From Varibaculum cambriense (lineage in GTDB: Bacteria; Actinomycetota; Actinomycetes; Actinomycetales; Actinomycetaceae): a stretch of DNA of 55,505 nucleotides. The stretch spans positions 1 to 55,505 of the forward strand of contig NZ_PKHX01000007.1 in the NCBI RefSeq assembly GCF_002848005.1. Direction: 5' to 3'. The notes below the pieces were generated by a model that had not been told where the DNA came from, ran no database searches, and was given only the letters and a program-made list of their open reading frames with translations. Every line of letters begins with the position of its first letter. The first letter of the stretch is position 1. Below, piece after piece: positions 1 through 9,789 of the stretch. A program made the position numbers and the translations under genes.

Positions 1-1
1 C

Positions 2-40
2 GATAAACCCAGCGAGCGGATCCTCAAACTGCTTGCCTAA
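2..40 (+). CDS. possible C-terminal end of an upstream gene cut by the window edge
   Basis: One frame is open from the left edge and ends in TAA at 38-40, giving the tail DKPSERILKLLA. The tail looks like an ordinary charged and leucine-containing protein end, and it lies before the gap downstream of tuf. Twelve codons are too few to recognise a family or to exclude chance. The remaining bases up to the tuf terminator (41-183) hold no gene that I can see. Confidence 0.3.
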   Translation, partial: DKPSERILKLLA

Positions 41-183
41 AACCACCAACCGTTGCAACCACCCCTAGAATCCACCGGGAGGGGCGAGTGAGATACCTTT
101 GGAAATTATCTTAGGTTAAAGCCCATTAACCCGTCAAGCAGTTTTTAAGATTACGCCCAGCATATTCAAATAGTGAGATGGAT

Positions 184-220
184 AAAAAAACGCGCCCCGA
201 GAGGTAACTCTCGGGGCGCG
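184..220 (-). terminator. intrinsic terminator of the str operon (after tuf)
   Basis: A perfect 13-bp GC-rich stem (191-203 with 208-220, CGCGCCCCGAGAG and its complement) closes a GTAA loop. On the minus strand it is followed at once by seven T (A-run 184-190). It lies 20 bp beyond the tuf stop codon, so it ends the rpsL-rpsG-fusA-tuf transcript. Confidence 0.93.
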
Positions 221-240
221 AGTTAAACTAAAAGTTTAGT

Positions 241-1431
241 TTACAGATCGATCTTGGTTACACGACCAGAACCAACGGTGCGGCCACCTTCACGAATAGC
301 GAAGCCCAGGCCGACCTCCATAGCGATCGGCTGAATGAGCTCCACCGAGATTTCGGTGGTGTCGCCGGGCATAACCATTTCCTTACCCTCAGGCAGGGTG
401 ATGACGCCGGTAACGTCGGTGGTACGGAAGTAGAACTGGGGACGGTAGCCAGAGTAGAAGCTCTTGTGGCGGCCACCCTCGTCCTTCTTCAGGATGTAGA
501 CCTGACCCTCAAACTTGGTGTGGGTGGTGATAGAACCGGGAGCCACCACAACCTGGCCACGCTCCACGTCTTCACGCTTGATACCACGTAGCAACAGACC
601 GGTGTTGTCACCAGCTTCAGCAGAATCCATCGACTTGTGGAAGGTCTCGATACCGGTAACGGTGGTCTTCTGCGGCTCGCGGATACCCAGGATTTCCACC
701 TCGGAGTTGAGCGGGAGCTTACCGCGCTCCACACGACCGGTAACTACGGTGCCACGACCGGTAATGGTGAAGACGTCCTCAATCGGCATCAAGAACGGCT
801 TGTCCAGATCGCGAACCGGTTCCGGAATGTATTCGTCAACCGCTTCCATCAGCTTCTGAATCTGACCAACCCACTTCTCGTCGCCTTCCAGCGCCTTCAA
901 AGCAGACACCTGGATTACCGGGGCGTTGTCGCCATCAAAGTCCTGGCTGGACAGCAGGTCGCGGCATTCTTCCTCAACCAGTTCCAGCATTTCTTCGTCG
1001 TCAACCATGTCGCACTTGTTCAGCGCAACCAGGATGGCAGGCACGCCCACCTGGCGAGCCAGCAGTACGTGCTCACGGGTCTGCGCCATGGGACCGTCAG
1101 TTGCGGCAACCACCAGGATTGCGCCGTCCATCTGCGCTGCGCCGGTAATCATGTTCTTGATGTAGTCGGCGTGACCGGGGGCGTCTACGTGTGCGTAGTG
1201 ACGCTTCTCGGTCTGGTATTCCACGTGGGAAACGTTAATGGTAATCCCGCGTTCACGTTCTTCCGGAGCGTTGTCTACGTCCTCGAAAGGAGTGAAATCG
1301 TTCAGTTCCGGATAGGTGTCGTGCAGCACTTTGGTGATAGCCGCGGTCAAGGTGGTCTTGCCGTGGTCAACGTGCCCAATAGTACCAATGTTAACGTGCG
1401 GTTTAGTCCGCTCGTACTTAGCCTTAGCCAC
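241..1431 (-). CDS. tuf: translation elongation factor Tu
   Basis: EF-Tu carries aminoacyl-tRNA to the ribosomal A site as a GTP complex. The 396-residue protein has the family length. The G domain shows GHVDHGKTT (P-loop, about residue 19), the switch region [17 protein letters not shown] and NKCDMVDD; beta-barrel domains 2 and 3 follow, with [13 protein letters not shown] around residue 230. The start [14 protein letters not shown] is typical of actinobacterial EF-Tu, and a GGAGGA Shine-Dalgarno lies just upstream. It is the last gene of the str operon, 128 bp after fusA, and is followed by a strong terminator. Certain call. Confidence 0.99.
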   Translation of the reverse strand: MAKAKYERTKPHVNIGTIGHVDHGKTTLTAAITKVLHDTYPELNDFTPFEDVDNAPEERERGITINVSHVEYQTEKRHYAHVDAPGHADYIKNMITGAAQMDGAILVVAATDGPMAQTREHVLLARQVGVPAILVALNKCDMVDDEEMLELVEEECRDLLSSQDFDGDNAPVIQVSALKALEGDEKWVGQIQKLMEAVDEYIPEPVRDLDKPFLMPIEDVFTITGRGTVVTGRVERGKLPLNSEVEILGIREPQKTTVTGIETFHKSMDSAEAGDNTGLLLRGIKREDVERGQVVVAPGSITTHTKFEGQVYILKKDEGGRHKSFYSGYRPQFYFRTTDVTGVITLPEGKEMVMPGDTTEISVELIQPIAMEVGLGFAIREGGRTVGSGRVTKIDL

Positions 1432-1559
1432 TTAATGTCCTCCTGGACTCGGGTAGTTATCTATCGCTTGGTTGTCAAAGTAAAGGTTAACACCCAACGC
1501 GAATGATCTCCTACGGGTTTTTCTGTGATTTTTAATAAATTAAAAGGTACCCGCGAGGG

Positions 1560-3722
1560 CTATTCGCCTCGGGTCTTAGCAATGATTTCCTCAGCAACTG
1601 AGCGGGGGACCTCATCGTAGCTGTCAAACTGCATGGTGTAAACGGCGCGACCCTGCGTCTTTGAACGCAAGTCACCCACATACCCGAACATTTCCGACAG
1701 CGGAACCTTTGCCCGGACTTCCTTCACTCCATTGACATCGTCCATGGACTGAATAAATCCGCGGCGAGAGGAAAGATCGCCCATCACGTCGCCCATGTAT
1801 TCTTCTGGGGTCCGGACCTCAACGGCCATAATCGGCTCCAGTAGAACGGGCTTAGCGCGGCGAGCGCCCTCCCTCAAAACCATGTTACCGGCAATCTTGA
1901 ATGCCATTTCCGAAGAGTCGACGTCATGGTAAGCACCATCCGTCAAGGTCGCCTTAATACCGGTTAGCGGGTAACCAGCCAAAACGCCCCCCTCCATGGC
2001 TTCACGAATGCCCTGGTCAACCGAAGGAATGTATTCACGAGGAATACGTCCGCCGGTAATCTTATTAACAAACTCGTACGGTTCTTCCGCATCCGTGGGG
2101 AGCGGCTCGAAAGTGACCAGTACCTTTGCGAACTGGCCAGAACCACCGGTCTGTTTCTTGTGGGTGTACTCCACATCCTCGACCGTCTTGCGGATGGTTT
2201 CGCGGTAGGCAACCATCGGTGCGCCCACGTTTGCTTCCACGTGGAACTCGCGTTTCATCCGGTCTACCAGTACGTCCAGGTGTAGCTCGCCCATACCGCC
2301 AATCACGGTCTGGCCGGTTTCGTCATCTAGACGCACGGTAAAGGTCGGGTCTTCTTCTGCCAGGCGCTGAATCGCGATGCCTAGCTTTTCTTGGTCAGCC
2401 TTGGTCTTCGGCTCGATGGCCACGTGAATAACTGGATCCGGGAAGTTCATCGATTCCAGAACTACCGGCTGGTCGTTCTCACACAAGGTGTCGCCAGTGG
2501 TGGTGTCTTTCAAGCCCACAAACGCATAAATGTTTCCAGCGTGTGCGACCTCAATCGGATTTTCCTTATTGGAGTGCATCTGGAAAATCTTGCCTACGCG
2601 CTCACGCCGTCCCTTGGTGGCGTTCAGCAGCGGGGAGCCCGCCTTGATGTGTCCGGAGTAAATCCGGACATAGGTCAGCTTGCCATAGAACGGGTGCGCG
2701 GCAATCTTAAATGCCAGCGCCGCAAAGTGAGCATTCTCGTCCGGAGGACAAAGAATTTCTTCTTCCTCGTTATTGGGGCTATGTCCTTCCAGTGGCGGTA
2801 CATCCAGCGGAGAAGGCAGGTAACGCAAAACTCCATCTAGAACCGGCTGTACGCCCTTGTTCTTGAAAGCGCTGCCCGCGAACACCGGGTAGATTTCGCT
2901 CTTCAAAGTAAGTTCGCGGATACCGGCAATGATCTGATCGTTGGTAAGCTCCCCGTTTTCCAGGTAAGCCTCCATCAGTTCATCATTGGCTTCCGCTGCC
3001 GCATCAATCAACTTCTCACGGTATTCTTCCGCGCGATCTTTAAGGTCAGCGGGAATTTCACCATATTCGAGAACCGCACCCAAAGTGGGATCTCCCTTGG
3101 ATACTTTCGCGCCTTTCTTATTAGCCTCTTCGGCCTGCTCTTCGCTGAAGGTTTCCGGGAAGTAAACAGCCCGCATTTCCAGCAGGTCAACAATTCCCTT
3201 GAACTCGGCCTCGGCGCCAATCGGCAGTACCATTACTACCGGCTTAGCGTGCAGGCGATCCTCGATGGTTTTCACCGAGTAGTAGAAATCAGCACCCAGT
3301 TTGTCCATCTTATTGATGAAGCAAATACGGGGAACGTCATACTTGTCGGCTTGACGCCATACGGTTTCAGACTGGGGTTCTACACCCTCTTTACCGTCAA
3401 ATACGGCCACGGCACCATCGAGGACGCGCAGGGAGCGCTCTACCTCTACGGTAAAGTCAACGTGACCAGGGGTGTCAATGATGTTGATCTGTTGATCATG
3501 CCAAAAACAGGTGGTCGCCGCGGAGGTAATGGTGATCCCGCGTTCCTTTTCCTGTTCCATCCAGTCCATGGTTCCGGCACCATCGTGGGTTTCCCCAATC
3601 TTGTAGTTGATGCCCGTGTAGTACAGGATGCGTTCGGTTACAGTGGTTTTACCGGCATCAATGTGAGCCATGATGCCGATGTTGCGAACCTTAGATAGGT
3701 CAGCAAGCACTTCTAATGCCAC
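1560..3722 (-). CDS. fusA: translation elongation factor G
   Basis: EF-G is the GTPase that drives translocation of tRNA and mRNA after peptide bond formation and helps ribosome recycling. At 720 residues it has the full family length. Visible motifs are AHIDAGKTT (P-loop, about residue 20), [10 protein letters not shown] (switch), DTPGHVDF and [10 protein letters not shown], then domains II to V with [19 protein letters not shown] in domain III and the closing [14 protein letters not shown] segment of domain V. It follows rpsG by 21 bp in the canonical order, so it is cotranscribed with the small-subunit protein genes. Confidence 0.99.
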   Translation of the reverse strand: MALEVLADLSKVRNIGIMAHIDAGKTTVTERILYYTGINYKIGETHDGAGTMDWMEQEKERGITITSAATTCFWHDQQINIIDTPGHVDFTVEVERSLRVLDGAVAVFDGKEGVEPQSETVWRQADKYDVPRICFINKMDKLGADFYYSVKTIEDRLHAKPVVMVLPIGAEAEFKGIVDLLEMRAVYFPETFSEEQAEEANKKGAKVSKGDPTLGAVLEYGEIPADLKDRAEEYREKLIDAAAEANDELMEAYLENGELTNDQIIAGIRELTLKSEIYPVFAGSAFKNKGVQPVLDGVLRYLPSPLDVPPLEGHSPNNEEEEILCPPDENAHFAALAFKIAAHPFYGKLTYVRIYSGHIKAGSPLLNATKGRRERVGKIFQMHSNKENPIEVAHAGNIYAFVGLKDTTTGDTLCENDQPVVLESMNFPDPVIHVAIEPKTKADQEKLGIAIQRLAEEDPTFTVRLDDETGQTVIGGMGELHLDVLVDRMKREFHVEANVGAPMVAYRETIRKTVEDVEYTHKKQTGGSGQFAKVLVTFEPLPTDAEEPYEFVNKITGGRIPREYIPSVDQGIREAMEGGVLAGYPLTGIKATLTDGAYHDVDSSEMAFKIAGNMVLREGARRAKPVLLEPIMAVEVRTPEEYMGDVMGDLSSRRGFIQSMDDVNGVKEVRAKVPLSEMFGYVGDLRSKTQGRAVYTMQFDSYDEVPRSVAEEIIAKTRGE

Positions 3723-3743
3723 AATTGTTCCTTCCGGTTAGAG

Positions 3744-4214
3744 TTACCAGCGGTAATGAGCGAAAGCCTTGTTGGACTCCGCCATCTTGTGCATATCTTC
3801 ACGACGCTTCACCGCAGCACCCAGGCCGTTGGAAGCATCCAAAATTTCGTTCATGAGGCGTTCGGTCATAGTCTTTTCGCGACGCTGCCGCGAAAAATCA
3901 ACCAACCAACGCAGCGCCAAAGTGGTCGCGCGCGCCGGGCGTACTTCCACCGGAACCTGGTAGGTGGCGCCACCGACACGGCGAGAACGCACCTCGAGAG
4001 CGGGACGAACATTTTCCAGAGCGCGTTTGAGTACGCTTACCGGTTCCTGCTCGGTACGCTCACGCACGCCCTCGAGCGCGCCGTAAACAATACGTTCCGC
4101 CAAAGATTTTTTGCCGTCTAGCAGCACCCGATTCACCAGCTGGGTGACGATGGTCGAGTTGTAAACCGGATCAACCGCCAAAGGGCGCTTGGGAGCTGGA
4201 CCTTTACGAGGCAT
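3744..4214 (-). CDS. rpsG: 30S ribosomal protein S7 (uS7)
   Basis: S7 is a primary 16S rRNA-binding protein that nucleates the head of the 30S subunit and contacts E-site tRNA. The ATG at 4214 gives 156 residues beginning [18 protein letters not shown], the standard S7 N terminus. A longer upstream reading would only add arginine-rich sequence that belongs to the other frame of rpsL. The family signature lies in [23 protein letters not shown] and the C terminus ends KAFAHYRW, as in other actinobacteria. The start is one base after the rpsL stop, so translation is probably coupled. Confidence 0.98.
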   Translation of the reverse strand: MPRKGPAPKRPLAVDPVYNSTIVTQLVNRVLLDGKKSLAERIVYGALEGVRERTEQEPVSVLKRALENVRPALEVRSRRVGGATYQVPVEVRPARATTLALRWLVDFSRQRREKTMTERLMNEILDASNGLGAAVKRREDMHKMAESNKAFAHYRW

Positions 4215-4215
4215 A

Positions 4216-4590
4216 CTACTTCTTCTCCTTCTTCGCGCCGTACTTCGACCGACCCTGGCCACGGTCACGCACACCCTGGGTGTCCAGCGCGCCGCGCACG
4301 ATGTGGAAACGCACACCGGGCAGATCCTTTACACGCCCACCGCGCACCAGCACAATGGAGTGTTCTTGCAGATTATGTCCCTCGCCGGGGATGTAAGCGG
4401 TCACTTCAATGCCGCTGGACAGGCGAACACGCGCCACTTTCCGCAATGCCGAGTTCGGCTTCTTCGGGGTGGTGGTGTATACACGAGTGCAAACGCCGCG
4501 GCGCTGGGGCGAGCCCTTTAGCGCGCGAGTTTTACTCTTCGCCTTCTTAGTTGAGCGTCCTTTGCGGACCAACTGTTGGATGGTAGGCAC
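4216..4590 (-). CDS. rpsL: 30S ribosomal protein S12 (uS12)
   Basis: S12 sits at the decoding centre and affects accuracy; it is the usual site of streptomycin-resistance mutations. The 124 residues start [16 protein letters not shown] and contain the loop segments [16 protein letters not shown] (lysine of the PKKPNS motif present, so the wild-type streptomycin-sensitive residue is seen here) and [13 protein letters not shown] with [14 protein letters not shown]. It is the first gene of the operon. A GGAGAA ribosome-binding site lies shortly before the ATG. Confidence 0.98.
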   Translation of the reverse strand: MPTIQQLVRKGRSTKKAKSKTRALKGSPQRRGVCTRVYTTTPKKPNSALRKVARVRLSSGIEVTAYIPGEGHNLQEHSIVLVRGGRVKDLPGVRFHIVRGALDTQGVRDRGQGRSKYGAKKEKK

Positions 4591-4832
4591 TACTTCTCCT
4601 GTTACTTAATGTCGAAACACTTGCCACGCGGTACCGAAATATCGACCCCAGAAACGGGCATACTGCACCGCCGGGGCCGGCCCGCAAGGTTAAGGCTGCA
4701 CAGGATGCTTGCCTAGGTGGTCAGCGGATCGCGCCTAACTGACTTACCCTTAACGTCCGGAGCTCAACGGAGAAGAGCCCGTGCCAGAAAATCTGACTAG
4801 TTCGGGGCCCGGTATCGCGGGCACCATCATTA

Positions 4833-4862
4833 AAGTTACTCATCCCCCCTGTTGCTGGTCAA
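4833..4862 (-). promoter_or_regulatory. candidate sigma-70 promoter of the str operon, with a long leader
   Basis: On the minus strand TTGACC (4857-4862) is followed after 18 bp by TAACTT (4833-4838), a good -35/-10 pair. It implies a 5-prime leader of about 235 nt before rpsL. The 370-bp gap 4591-4960 otherwise contains no gene. It must also hold the promoter of the divergent menF gene, for which no clear boxes were seen. Confidence 0.55.
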
Positions 4863-4960
4863 ACCGGATTAACAAATAAAAGCCCTTTTGTGACTGATTC
4901 CATGAGTACAGCTCGGGTTCCGGGATCCCTTGTCGATATTCTCGGTAGGTTAGTGTCCGC

Positions 4961-6418
4961 TTGGTTCCTGGCTTATTATGGGAAATCGTGTGTTCATCTA
5001 GCCTGTCCGCGAGCGGAGTTTTGCAATATCGCGTATCCCGGCTGAGCGATGCTGATAGTGACTTTGAGCAGGTAATTAGGCTTTTAGAACAAAATCAGCA
5101 GGCCCTTTCATTGGATATCCCCGATCCCAATACCCTTACGGTTTGGAGCGGGGAACGGATTAGGCTAGCGGGTTTAGGTGTAGCTTGGCAGGCGCACTTT
5201 AGCGGGGAAAACAGATTTACGGTCGCCGAGGAAGCATGGCGGAATTTATGCGAACACGCTCAGGAGACTTCTGGTGGCGAGGGTAAGAATTTTGCTGTAG
5301 CTGCCGGGGCATGGCAGGCAGGAGCGGCGAAAAACTGCTGTCCAGAACCAGAACACACTCGCTGCTCGAAACCGGGAAAAATAACTTGGCCACTGGTTTT
5401 GGGGAGTTTTGGGTTTACGCCCGCTACCCCCTCGCTGCTGCTAGTTCCAGCTTTAGCGGTGGTTTCCAGTGGCGATAATACCTGGCTATGGCAGGCTCGT
5501 TGGCAGGAGGGGCAAGCAGATTTCCGAGGACGCCAGGGGAATACACCGGAAAACGCTAAGTCGAAAGCAGCGCTCGCTCCTCAACCATCCCCACCTGCCC
5601 CTTCCAATCCGGCGCAGGTAATTAGCGAAACGTACCCGCACTTGCAGCCGGAGGAATGGATGGCGGCAGTCGGACGCGCAGCAGCAGAAATCCGCGTCGG
5701 ACGCGCAGAAAAAATCGTGCTTGCCCGCGATAAAGAACTCCGCTTTGACCGCGATGTTTCCTTGGCGCGGGTCACCAAATACTTGGCAGACAAATATCCT
5801 ACTTGCTGGACTTATGCGATTGGAGAGCTGGTGGGAGCCAGCCCCGAAATGCTGGCTAGCGTAAGCGGAGGAGAGTTACTGTGCCGCGTCCTCGCCGGCT
5901 CAGCCATTCCCTCTCAAGAACAACGTCTACTAAGCGACCCCAAAGAACAGTTAGAACACCACTTAGCAGTGCAAAGTGCCCAGGAATCGCTAACTGACCT
6001 GAACTTAGAGTTAGAAGTACCCGCCCCGCGCCTGCTGCACCTGGGGTACGTTACCCATTTGGCGACCGATATTACCGCCGAGAACCTGGCAGAACAGGCA
6101 GTAACTTCTCTGCGGGCGGCAGCGGCACTCCATCCCACGGCGGCGGTTTGCGGAAAACCCCGCGAAGTTGCCGCTGAACGCCTGGCCGCGCTAGAAGCTA
6201 TGGATCGGCGCCGTTACGCCGCCCCGATCGGGTGGATGGACGCTGGTGGCGAGGGCGAATGGGCGATTGCCCTGCGGTGCGCCGAGCGCGACCCTGCCCG
6301 CACCGACACTTATCGCCTGCTTGCCGGGGCAGGGATTATGGGAAATTCTGATCCCCAGCGCGAACTAGCCGAAACCGAAACCAAAATGTCGCCGCTGCTC
6401 CGCGCCCTCCAGGCGTAA
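4961..6418 (+). CDS. menF: isochorismate synthase
   Basis: Converts chorismate to isochorismate, the entry step of menaquinone synthesis. The C-terminal two thirds form the chorismate-binding fold: EEWMAAVGRAAAEIRVGRAEKIVLARD around residue 225, ELVGASPEMLASVSGGELLCRVLAGS near 290, a helix of HH-containing residues near 335, and the end RLLAGAGIMGNSDPQRELAETETKM, which is the usual family end with the catalytic Glu. The N-terminal part is poorly conserved, with an insert-like stretch near residues 105-200. TTG at 4961 is the most upstream start; GTG at 4988 is an alternative. It stands alone on the plus strand and converges on menD with an 8-bp gap. Confidence 0.93.
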   Translation: MVPGLLWEIVCSSSLSASGVLQYRVSRLSDADSDFEQVIRLLEQNQQALSLDIPDPNTLTVWSGERIRLAGLGVAWQAHFSGENRFTVAEEAWRNLCEHAQETSGGEGKNFAVAAGAWQAGAAKNCCPEPEHTRCSKPGKITWPLVLGSFGFTPATPSLLLVPALAVVSSGDNTWLWQARWQEGQADFRGRQGNTPENAKSKAALAPQPSPPAPSNPAQVISETYPHLQPEEWMAAVGRAAAEIRVGRAEKIVLARDKELRFDRDVSLARVTKYLADKYPTCWTYAIGELVGASPEMLASVSGGELLCRVLAGSAIPSQEQRLLSDPKEQLEHHLAVQSAQESLTDLNLELEVPAPRLLHLGYVTHLATDITAENLAEQAVTSLRAAAALHPTAAVCGKPREVAAERLAALEAMDRRRYAAPIGWMDAGGEGEWAIALRCAERDPARTDTYRLLAGAGIMGNSDPQRELAETETKMSPLLRALQA

Positions 6419-6426
6419 GAATTGAC

Positions 6427-8595
6427 TTAAAGGTAAGCTAGTTCCCGGCGGATTTCAGATTCCAGGGCGGCGCGGCGAACACGTAAATCTGGCAGATAAG
6501 CATTAATTTCTACGATTTCCCGGCGCGGATCCTCGCAAAGAATTTTTTTCAGTTCTTCTGCATCCTGGGCGCAACGGTAATCCCAACCCAGGCCGGCGGC
6601 CAGCGCCGAGAGGTCGAAACGCTGCGGCGTTAAGAAATAGCGTTCGAAGACTTCCGGGCTCGCAAGTTCGCCGTGTTCCAGGGTAGCGAAAATGCGTCCT
6701 CCCCCATCGTTGAGCACCATTACCTGCACAGTCGGGGTGTCCTCCAATTGCCCGGTGAGCAAACCGGTCAAATCATGCAGGCAGGTTAAATCCCCAGCGA
6801 TCAACCGGACTGCCTGCCCGGTTCCGGCAGCTAGCCCCAAAGCGGTAGCAATATTTCCATCGATACCCGCCAGACCGCGGTTTGCACAATAGCTAATCCC
6901 GCGATCTCCGCGCGCCGCCAAATCGAAAGCGCGAATGGTATTAGAGGCACCAAGCATAGTCAGCGGAGGGGCGCCAGCGGCGCTCACCTTCCTACCGTCC
7001 GGTTGCGCGAGCACGCTCCCCGCGCTATCCGCGCTACCCGCACCCCCTACGCTATCCGCGCTGTTACGGGCATTATCAGCCTTCAGATCACCGTTCCGGG
7101 CTGAATCGGGGTCACGATTAACCCAGGCCTCATAAACATCCTCATAAATACGGGCGAGAGCGAAAGGATCGATCCCCATTTCTAATTCCCGCAGATTGTC
7201 CCCGAGTTCCGGGGCATCTTCGGGCGAGGGCATCCGGAGACGGTGAGCAGCTTCACTCGCGTTTTGCCCCTCTTCATGGGAGGTCGCAAAACCATGATTT
7301 TTTAGGTTTCTTGAGGGCGCAGTCTGCCCCTCCGCTACTACCTGCGGAAGATCACCAGGATCAAACGCCGCATAGTTAGCGTTTTGCCACACGGTGACCG
7401 CGCGGCGATCTACACAGCTACGGTAGGCACGTTCCACCGCTTGCGCTACTTCGCGCCACCGCGCCAACCAGGCAGGGCTAGCAGCCGCGGGAAAAACTGT
7501 ATCTACCTGCGCGGTAGTGGTAGGCATATATTTACCGGTGAGATTAGTTTTCGCTCCTAAACTAGGCAAGCAATAGATAGGAATATCCTCCCGGGAAAGC
7601 AACGCGCTTATGGGACGCGACAAAGTGGCGTGACCAGCTACAATAATCTGCTCTATTTCACCAGCGAGGGCGGGAAGCACCTGCGGAGCATGCGCTATCT
7701 GCACCGCGTTGCCCGGTTTCAAGGTAACGGTTGGTTCTGCCAACACCGGCAGTCCCCATTTTTGTGCTGCCCGCGTCACCTGCGGCGGACACTGATCTGC
7801 TAAAACGACCAGAGTCTTTGCGATTTTCCGGGGAGCTTCTCCAGTATCCTCCGCCACTACCTGCGTTTTTAAGGGGTTTTCTAAGGAGGCAGCGATTGCA
7901 GCTTCACCTAAAGCAAGACCTTGCAATTCAGCAGGAATCTGCCAGCTGGTGGAGCTCACTAAGGGCGGCGCGAAACATAGATTCAGCTGTAGCGGGCATA
8001 GCTGCCCACGTTTTTGGGCACCCGCACCCCAGGCCTCGTCAAAGGCTTCGCTAAGACTTTCTTTTACCGTATCCAGATCGTCCTCGCTGGCATCAATATC
8101 TAGCGCTACCGGGCAGGCAGCCCCGAAAATTCCCTGCTGCCAGGTAGTTTGATTTGCTCCAGTGCCGCGGGCAGTGCGGGGGCGATCGGCGGTCAAGGCA
8201 ATCAACGGGACGCCGCAGTGGAAAGCCTCCAATAATCCGGCATGTAACTCCGCGACTGCCGTCCCCGAAGTAACTACCAGCGCTACCGGGGTGTAGGTCG
8301 CGTCCTCGCCTTTATAAATACCGGATTTAGCGAGCCCCAAAGCGAAGAAAGCTGCAGAGCGTTCATCCAGACGCACATGGGTGCGCACCGCCCCTGCCTG
8401 CGTTAACGCCGCCATAGCGTAGGTGAGGGGCGCGGAGCGAGATCCGGGACAAATCACGAAATCGCGTACCCCGGCGCGTACTAGCTCACTGACTGTTAGG
8501 CGGGCAAAAGCGGTGGCAGCACCCAGATTCTCTACTGCCCCTTCCATATTTTGCTGATTGCGGGAGGGATTTAAGGAGCAAGAAACGTCGCTCAC
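6427..8595 (-). CDS. menD: SEPHCHC synthase (2-succinyl-5-enolpyruvyl-6-hydroxy-3-cyclohexene-1-carboxylate synthase)
   Basis: ThDP-dependent enzyme joining isochorismate and 2-oxoglutarate. Motifs: VICPGSRSAPLTYA (about residue 50), the catalytic-face segment TSGTAVAELHAGLLEA with the conserved Glu, ALTADRPRTARGTGANQTTWQ near 145, and the ThDP/Mg site LIAGDLTCLHDLTGLL...VLNDGGGRIF near 610-645. At 722 residues it is well above the usual 550-580. The surplus sits in two low-complexity inserts, near residues 415-460 and 495-545, the second rich in Ala, Asp, Ser and Gly and encoded by short direct repeats. The GTG start overlaps the menC stop by 4 bp (GTGA), so the two are translationally coupled. 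Confidence 0.95.
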   Translation of the reverse strand: MSDVSCSLNPSRNQQNMEGAVENLGAATAFARLTVSELVRAGVRDFVICPGSRSAPLTYAMAALTQAGAVRTHVRLDERSAAFFALGLAKSGIYKGEDATYTPVALVVTSGTAVAELHAGLLEAFHCGVPLIALTADRPRTARGTGANQTTWQQGIFGAACPVALDIDASEDDLDTVKESLSEAFDEAWGAGAQKRGQLCPLQLNLCFAPPLVSSTSWQIPAELQGLALGEAAIAASLENPLKTQVVAEDTGEAPRKIAKTLVVLADQCPPQVTRAAQKWGLPVLAEPTVTLKPGNAVQIAHAPQVLPALAGEIEQIIVAGHATLSRPISALLSREDIPIYCLPSLGAKTNLTGKYMPTTTAQVDTVFPAAASPAWLARWREVAQAVERAYRSCVDRRAVTVWQNANYAAFDPGDLPQVVAEGQTAPSRNLKNHGFATSHEEGQNASEAAHRLRMPSPEDAPELGDNLRELEMGIDPFALARIYEDVYEAWVNRDPDSARNGDLKADNARNSADSVGGAGSADSAGSVLAQPDGRKVSAAGAPPLTMLGASNTIRAFDLAARGDRGISYCANRGLAGIDGNIATALGLAAGTGQAVRLIAGDLTCLHDLTGLLTGQLEDTPTVQVMVLNDGGGRIFATLEHGELASPEVFERYFLTPQRFDLSALAAGLGWDYRCAQDAEELKKILCEDPRREIVEINAYLPDLRVRRAALESEIRRELAYL

Positions 8596-9677
8596 CGACT
8601 AGCTACCTCCGCCACATCTCGCATCCGCTGACTCCAACGGTTAACCAAATCGCGGTGATCATCGCTGTTGGGAGGGCAGATTAAATCGGTATTTACCTCC
8701 ACTTCCTGCACCTCTAGCTGACCGTCTTTAACCTGCCAGGGCTGGCGAGAAACGTCAGATTTAAGCAACTGGCTGGTCGCCAGGCCGCAGGCATGCGGAA
8801 GCTGTGCCATCGCGGCGGCGGCGCGCACCCCTAGTCCGATACCTACCGCACTATCAACTGCGGAAGAAACCACCACTTCCAGACCGCGTTGCTTGGCTTT
8901 CTTCGCCAAATCGATAACTGCTGAAACACCCCCTAAAGGCTGGATTTTCACCACCATCACATCCGCGCAGCCATCGGGCAGGTCAGAAAGCGGATCTGGA
9001 GAGCGGCGAATCAGTTCGTCAACCGCGAGTGGCACCGAGGTCGCGGCACGTAGCTCTAGAAGATCTTCCGCGCTCTTGCAGGGTTGTTCCACATATTCCA
9101 GTCCCCCAGCAGCCTCATCTAGGGCAGCAATCGCGGCTTTGGCTTCTGCCAGGCTCCATACCCCATTAGCATCGACGCGAATCCGATAATCCTGCCCGAA
9201 CTGCTTTTCGAGGGCAGCGCGCACGGCTTTTATCCGTTCTACATCATCGGCAAGTTCAGTGCCGCGATCAGCAACTTTAACTTTCGCAGTCCGGCAGCCT
9301 CCGCTTTGCTCTACAATTTCCGCGGCGCGTTTAGGCGAAACCACCGGCACGGTCACATTCACTGGTACGCTACCCCGCACTATCTGCGGCTCAGGCTCGG
9401 TGAGGGCGTTGACGGCTGACCATAGCCACCGTTTCGATTCGTGCGGCCCATAATCCCAGAAGGGCGCGAACTCTCCCCAACGGTTCCCGGAACGCAGCAG
9501 CACGCCCTCGCGCACAATTATTCGCCGAAAACGGTTCACGAGCGGTAGGGAATACACCAGTGCCTGGTCGATGTCGATCGCGGGAAACTCGGAGTTTTCA
9601 AATAGTTTACCGAGGTCACTAACTTGTGCCTCCGATACCTCCACTAGCATCGGGGTACTGATATTTCCTGCCATCAC
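8592..9677 (-). CDS. menC: o-succinylbenzoate synthase
   Basis: Enolase-superfamily dehydratase that makes o-succinylbenzoate from SHCHC. The barrel shows the general-acid lysine pair in TAKVKVADRG, metal ligands in RVDANGVWS, LEYVEQPCKS and AVDELIRRS, and the second catalytic lysine in DVMVVKIQPLGG. The length of 361 is slightly longer than the 320 typical of actinobacterial MenC, mainly at the C terminus. GTG 9677 or the adjacent ATG 9674 could be the start; AAGGGA lies upstream of both. It is transcribed together with the downstream, overlapping menD. Confidence 0.94.
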   Translation of the reverse strand: MMAGNISTPMLVEVSEAQVSDLGKLFENSEFPAIDIDQALVYSLPLVNRFRRIIVREGVLLRSGNRWGEFAPFWDYGPHESKRWLWSAVNALTEPEPQIVRGSVPVNVTVPVVSPKRAAEIVEQSGGCRTAKVKVADRGTELADDVERIKAVRAALEKQFGQDYRIRVDANGVWSLAEAKAAIAALDEAAGGLEYVEQPCKSAEDLLELRAATSVPLAVDELIRRSPDPLSDLPDGCADVMVVKIQPLGGVSAVIDLAKKAKQRGLEVVVSSAVDSAVGIGLGVRAAAAMAQLPHACGLATSQLLKSDVSRQPWQVKDGQLEVQEVEVNTDLICPPNSDDHRDLVNRWSQRMRDVAEVASR

Positions 9678-9789
9678 GTTTCCCTTGTTGTTTCTAATAT
9701 CCTGCTACTGAATCCAATAGCCCTGGGCCTGGCACCGACCGGGCTAACTTCCACCGTTTCCTATTGTCAGCCTATTTTCCCAGAAAAGC

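Noticed and set aside
637..1506. Long open frame (289 codons) on the plus strand opposite tuf
   Set aside because: It is a mirror of highly expressed, codon-biased EF-Tu; no ribosome-binding site, no family, and similar mirror frames lie opposite fusA.
2391..2840. Open frames of about 150 codons opposite fusA
   Set aside because: Explained by codon bias of fusA; no start signals or recognisable motifs.
4215..4316. Longer N terminus for S7 (34 extra residues)
   Set aside because: The extra part is arginine-rich antiframe of rpsL; ATG 4214 gives the canonical [10 protein letters not shown] start.
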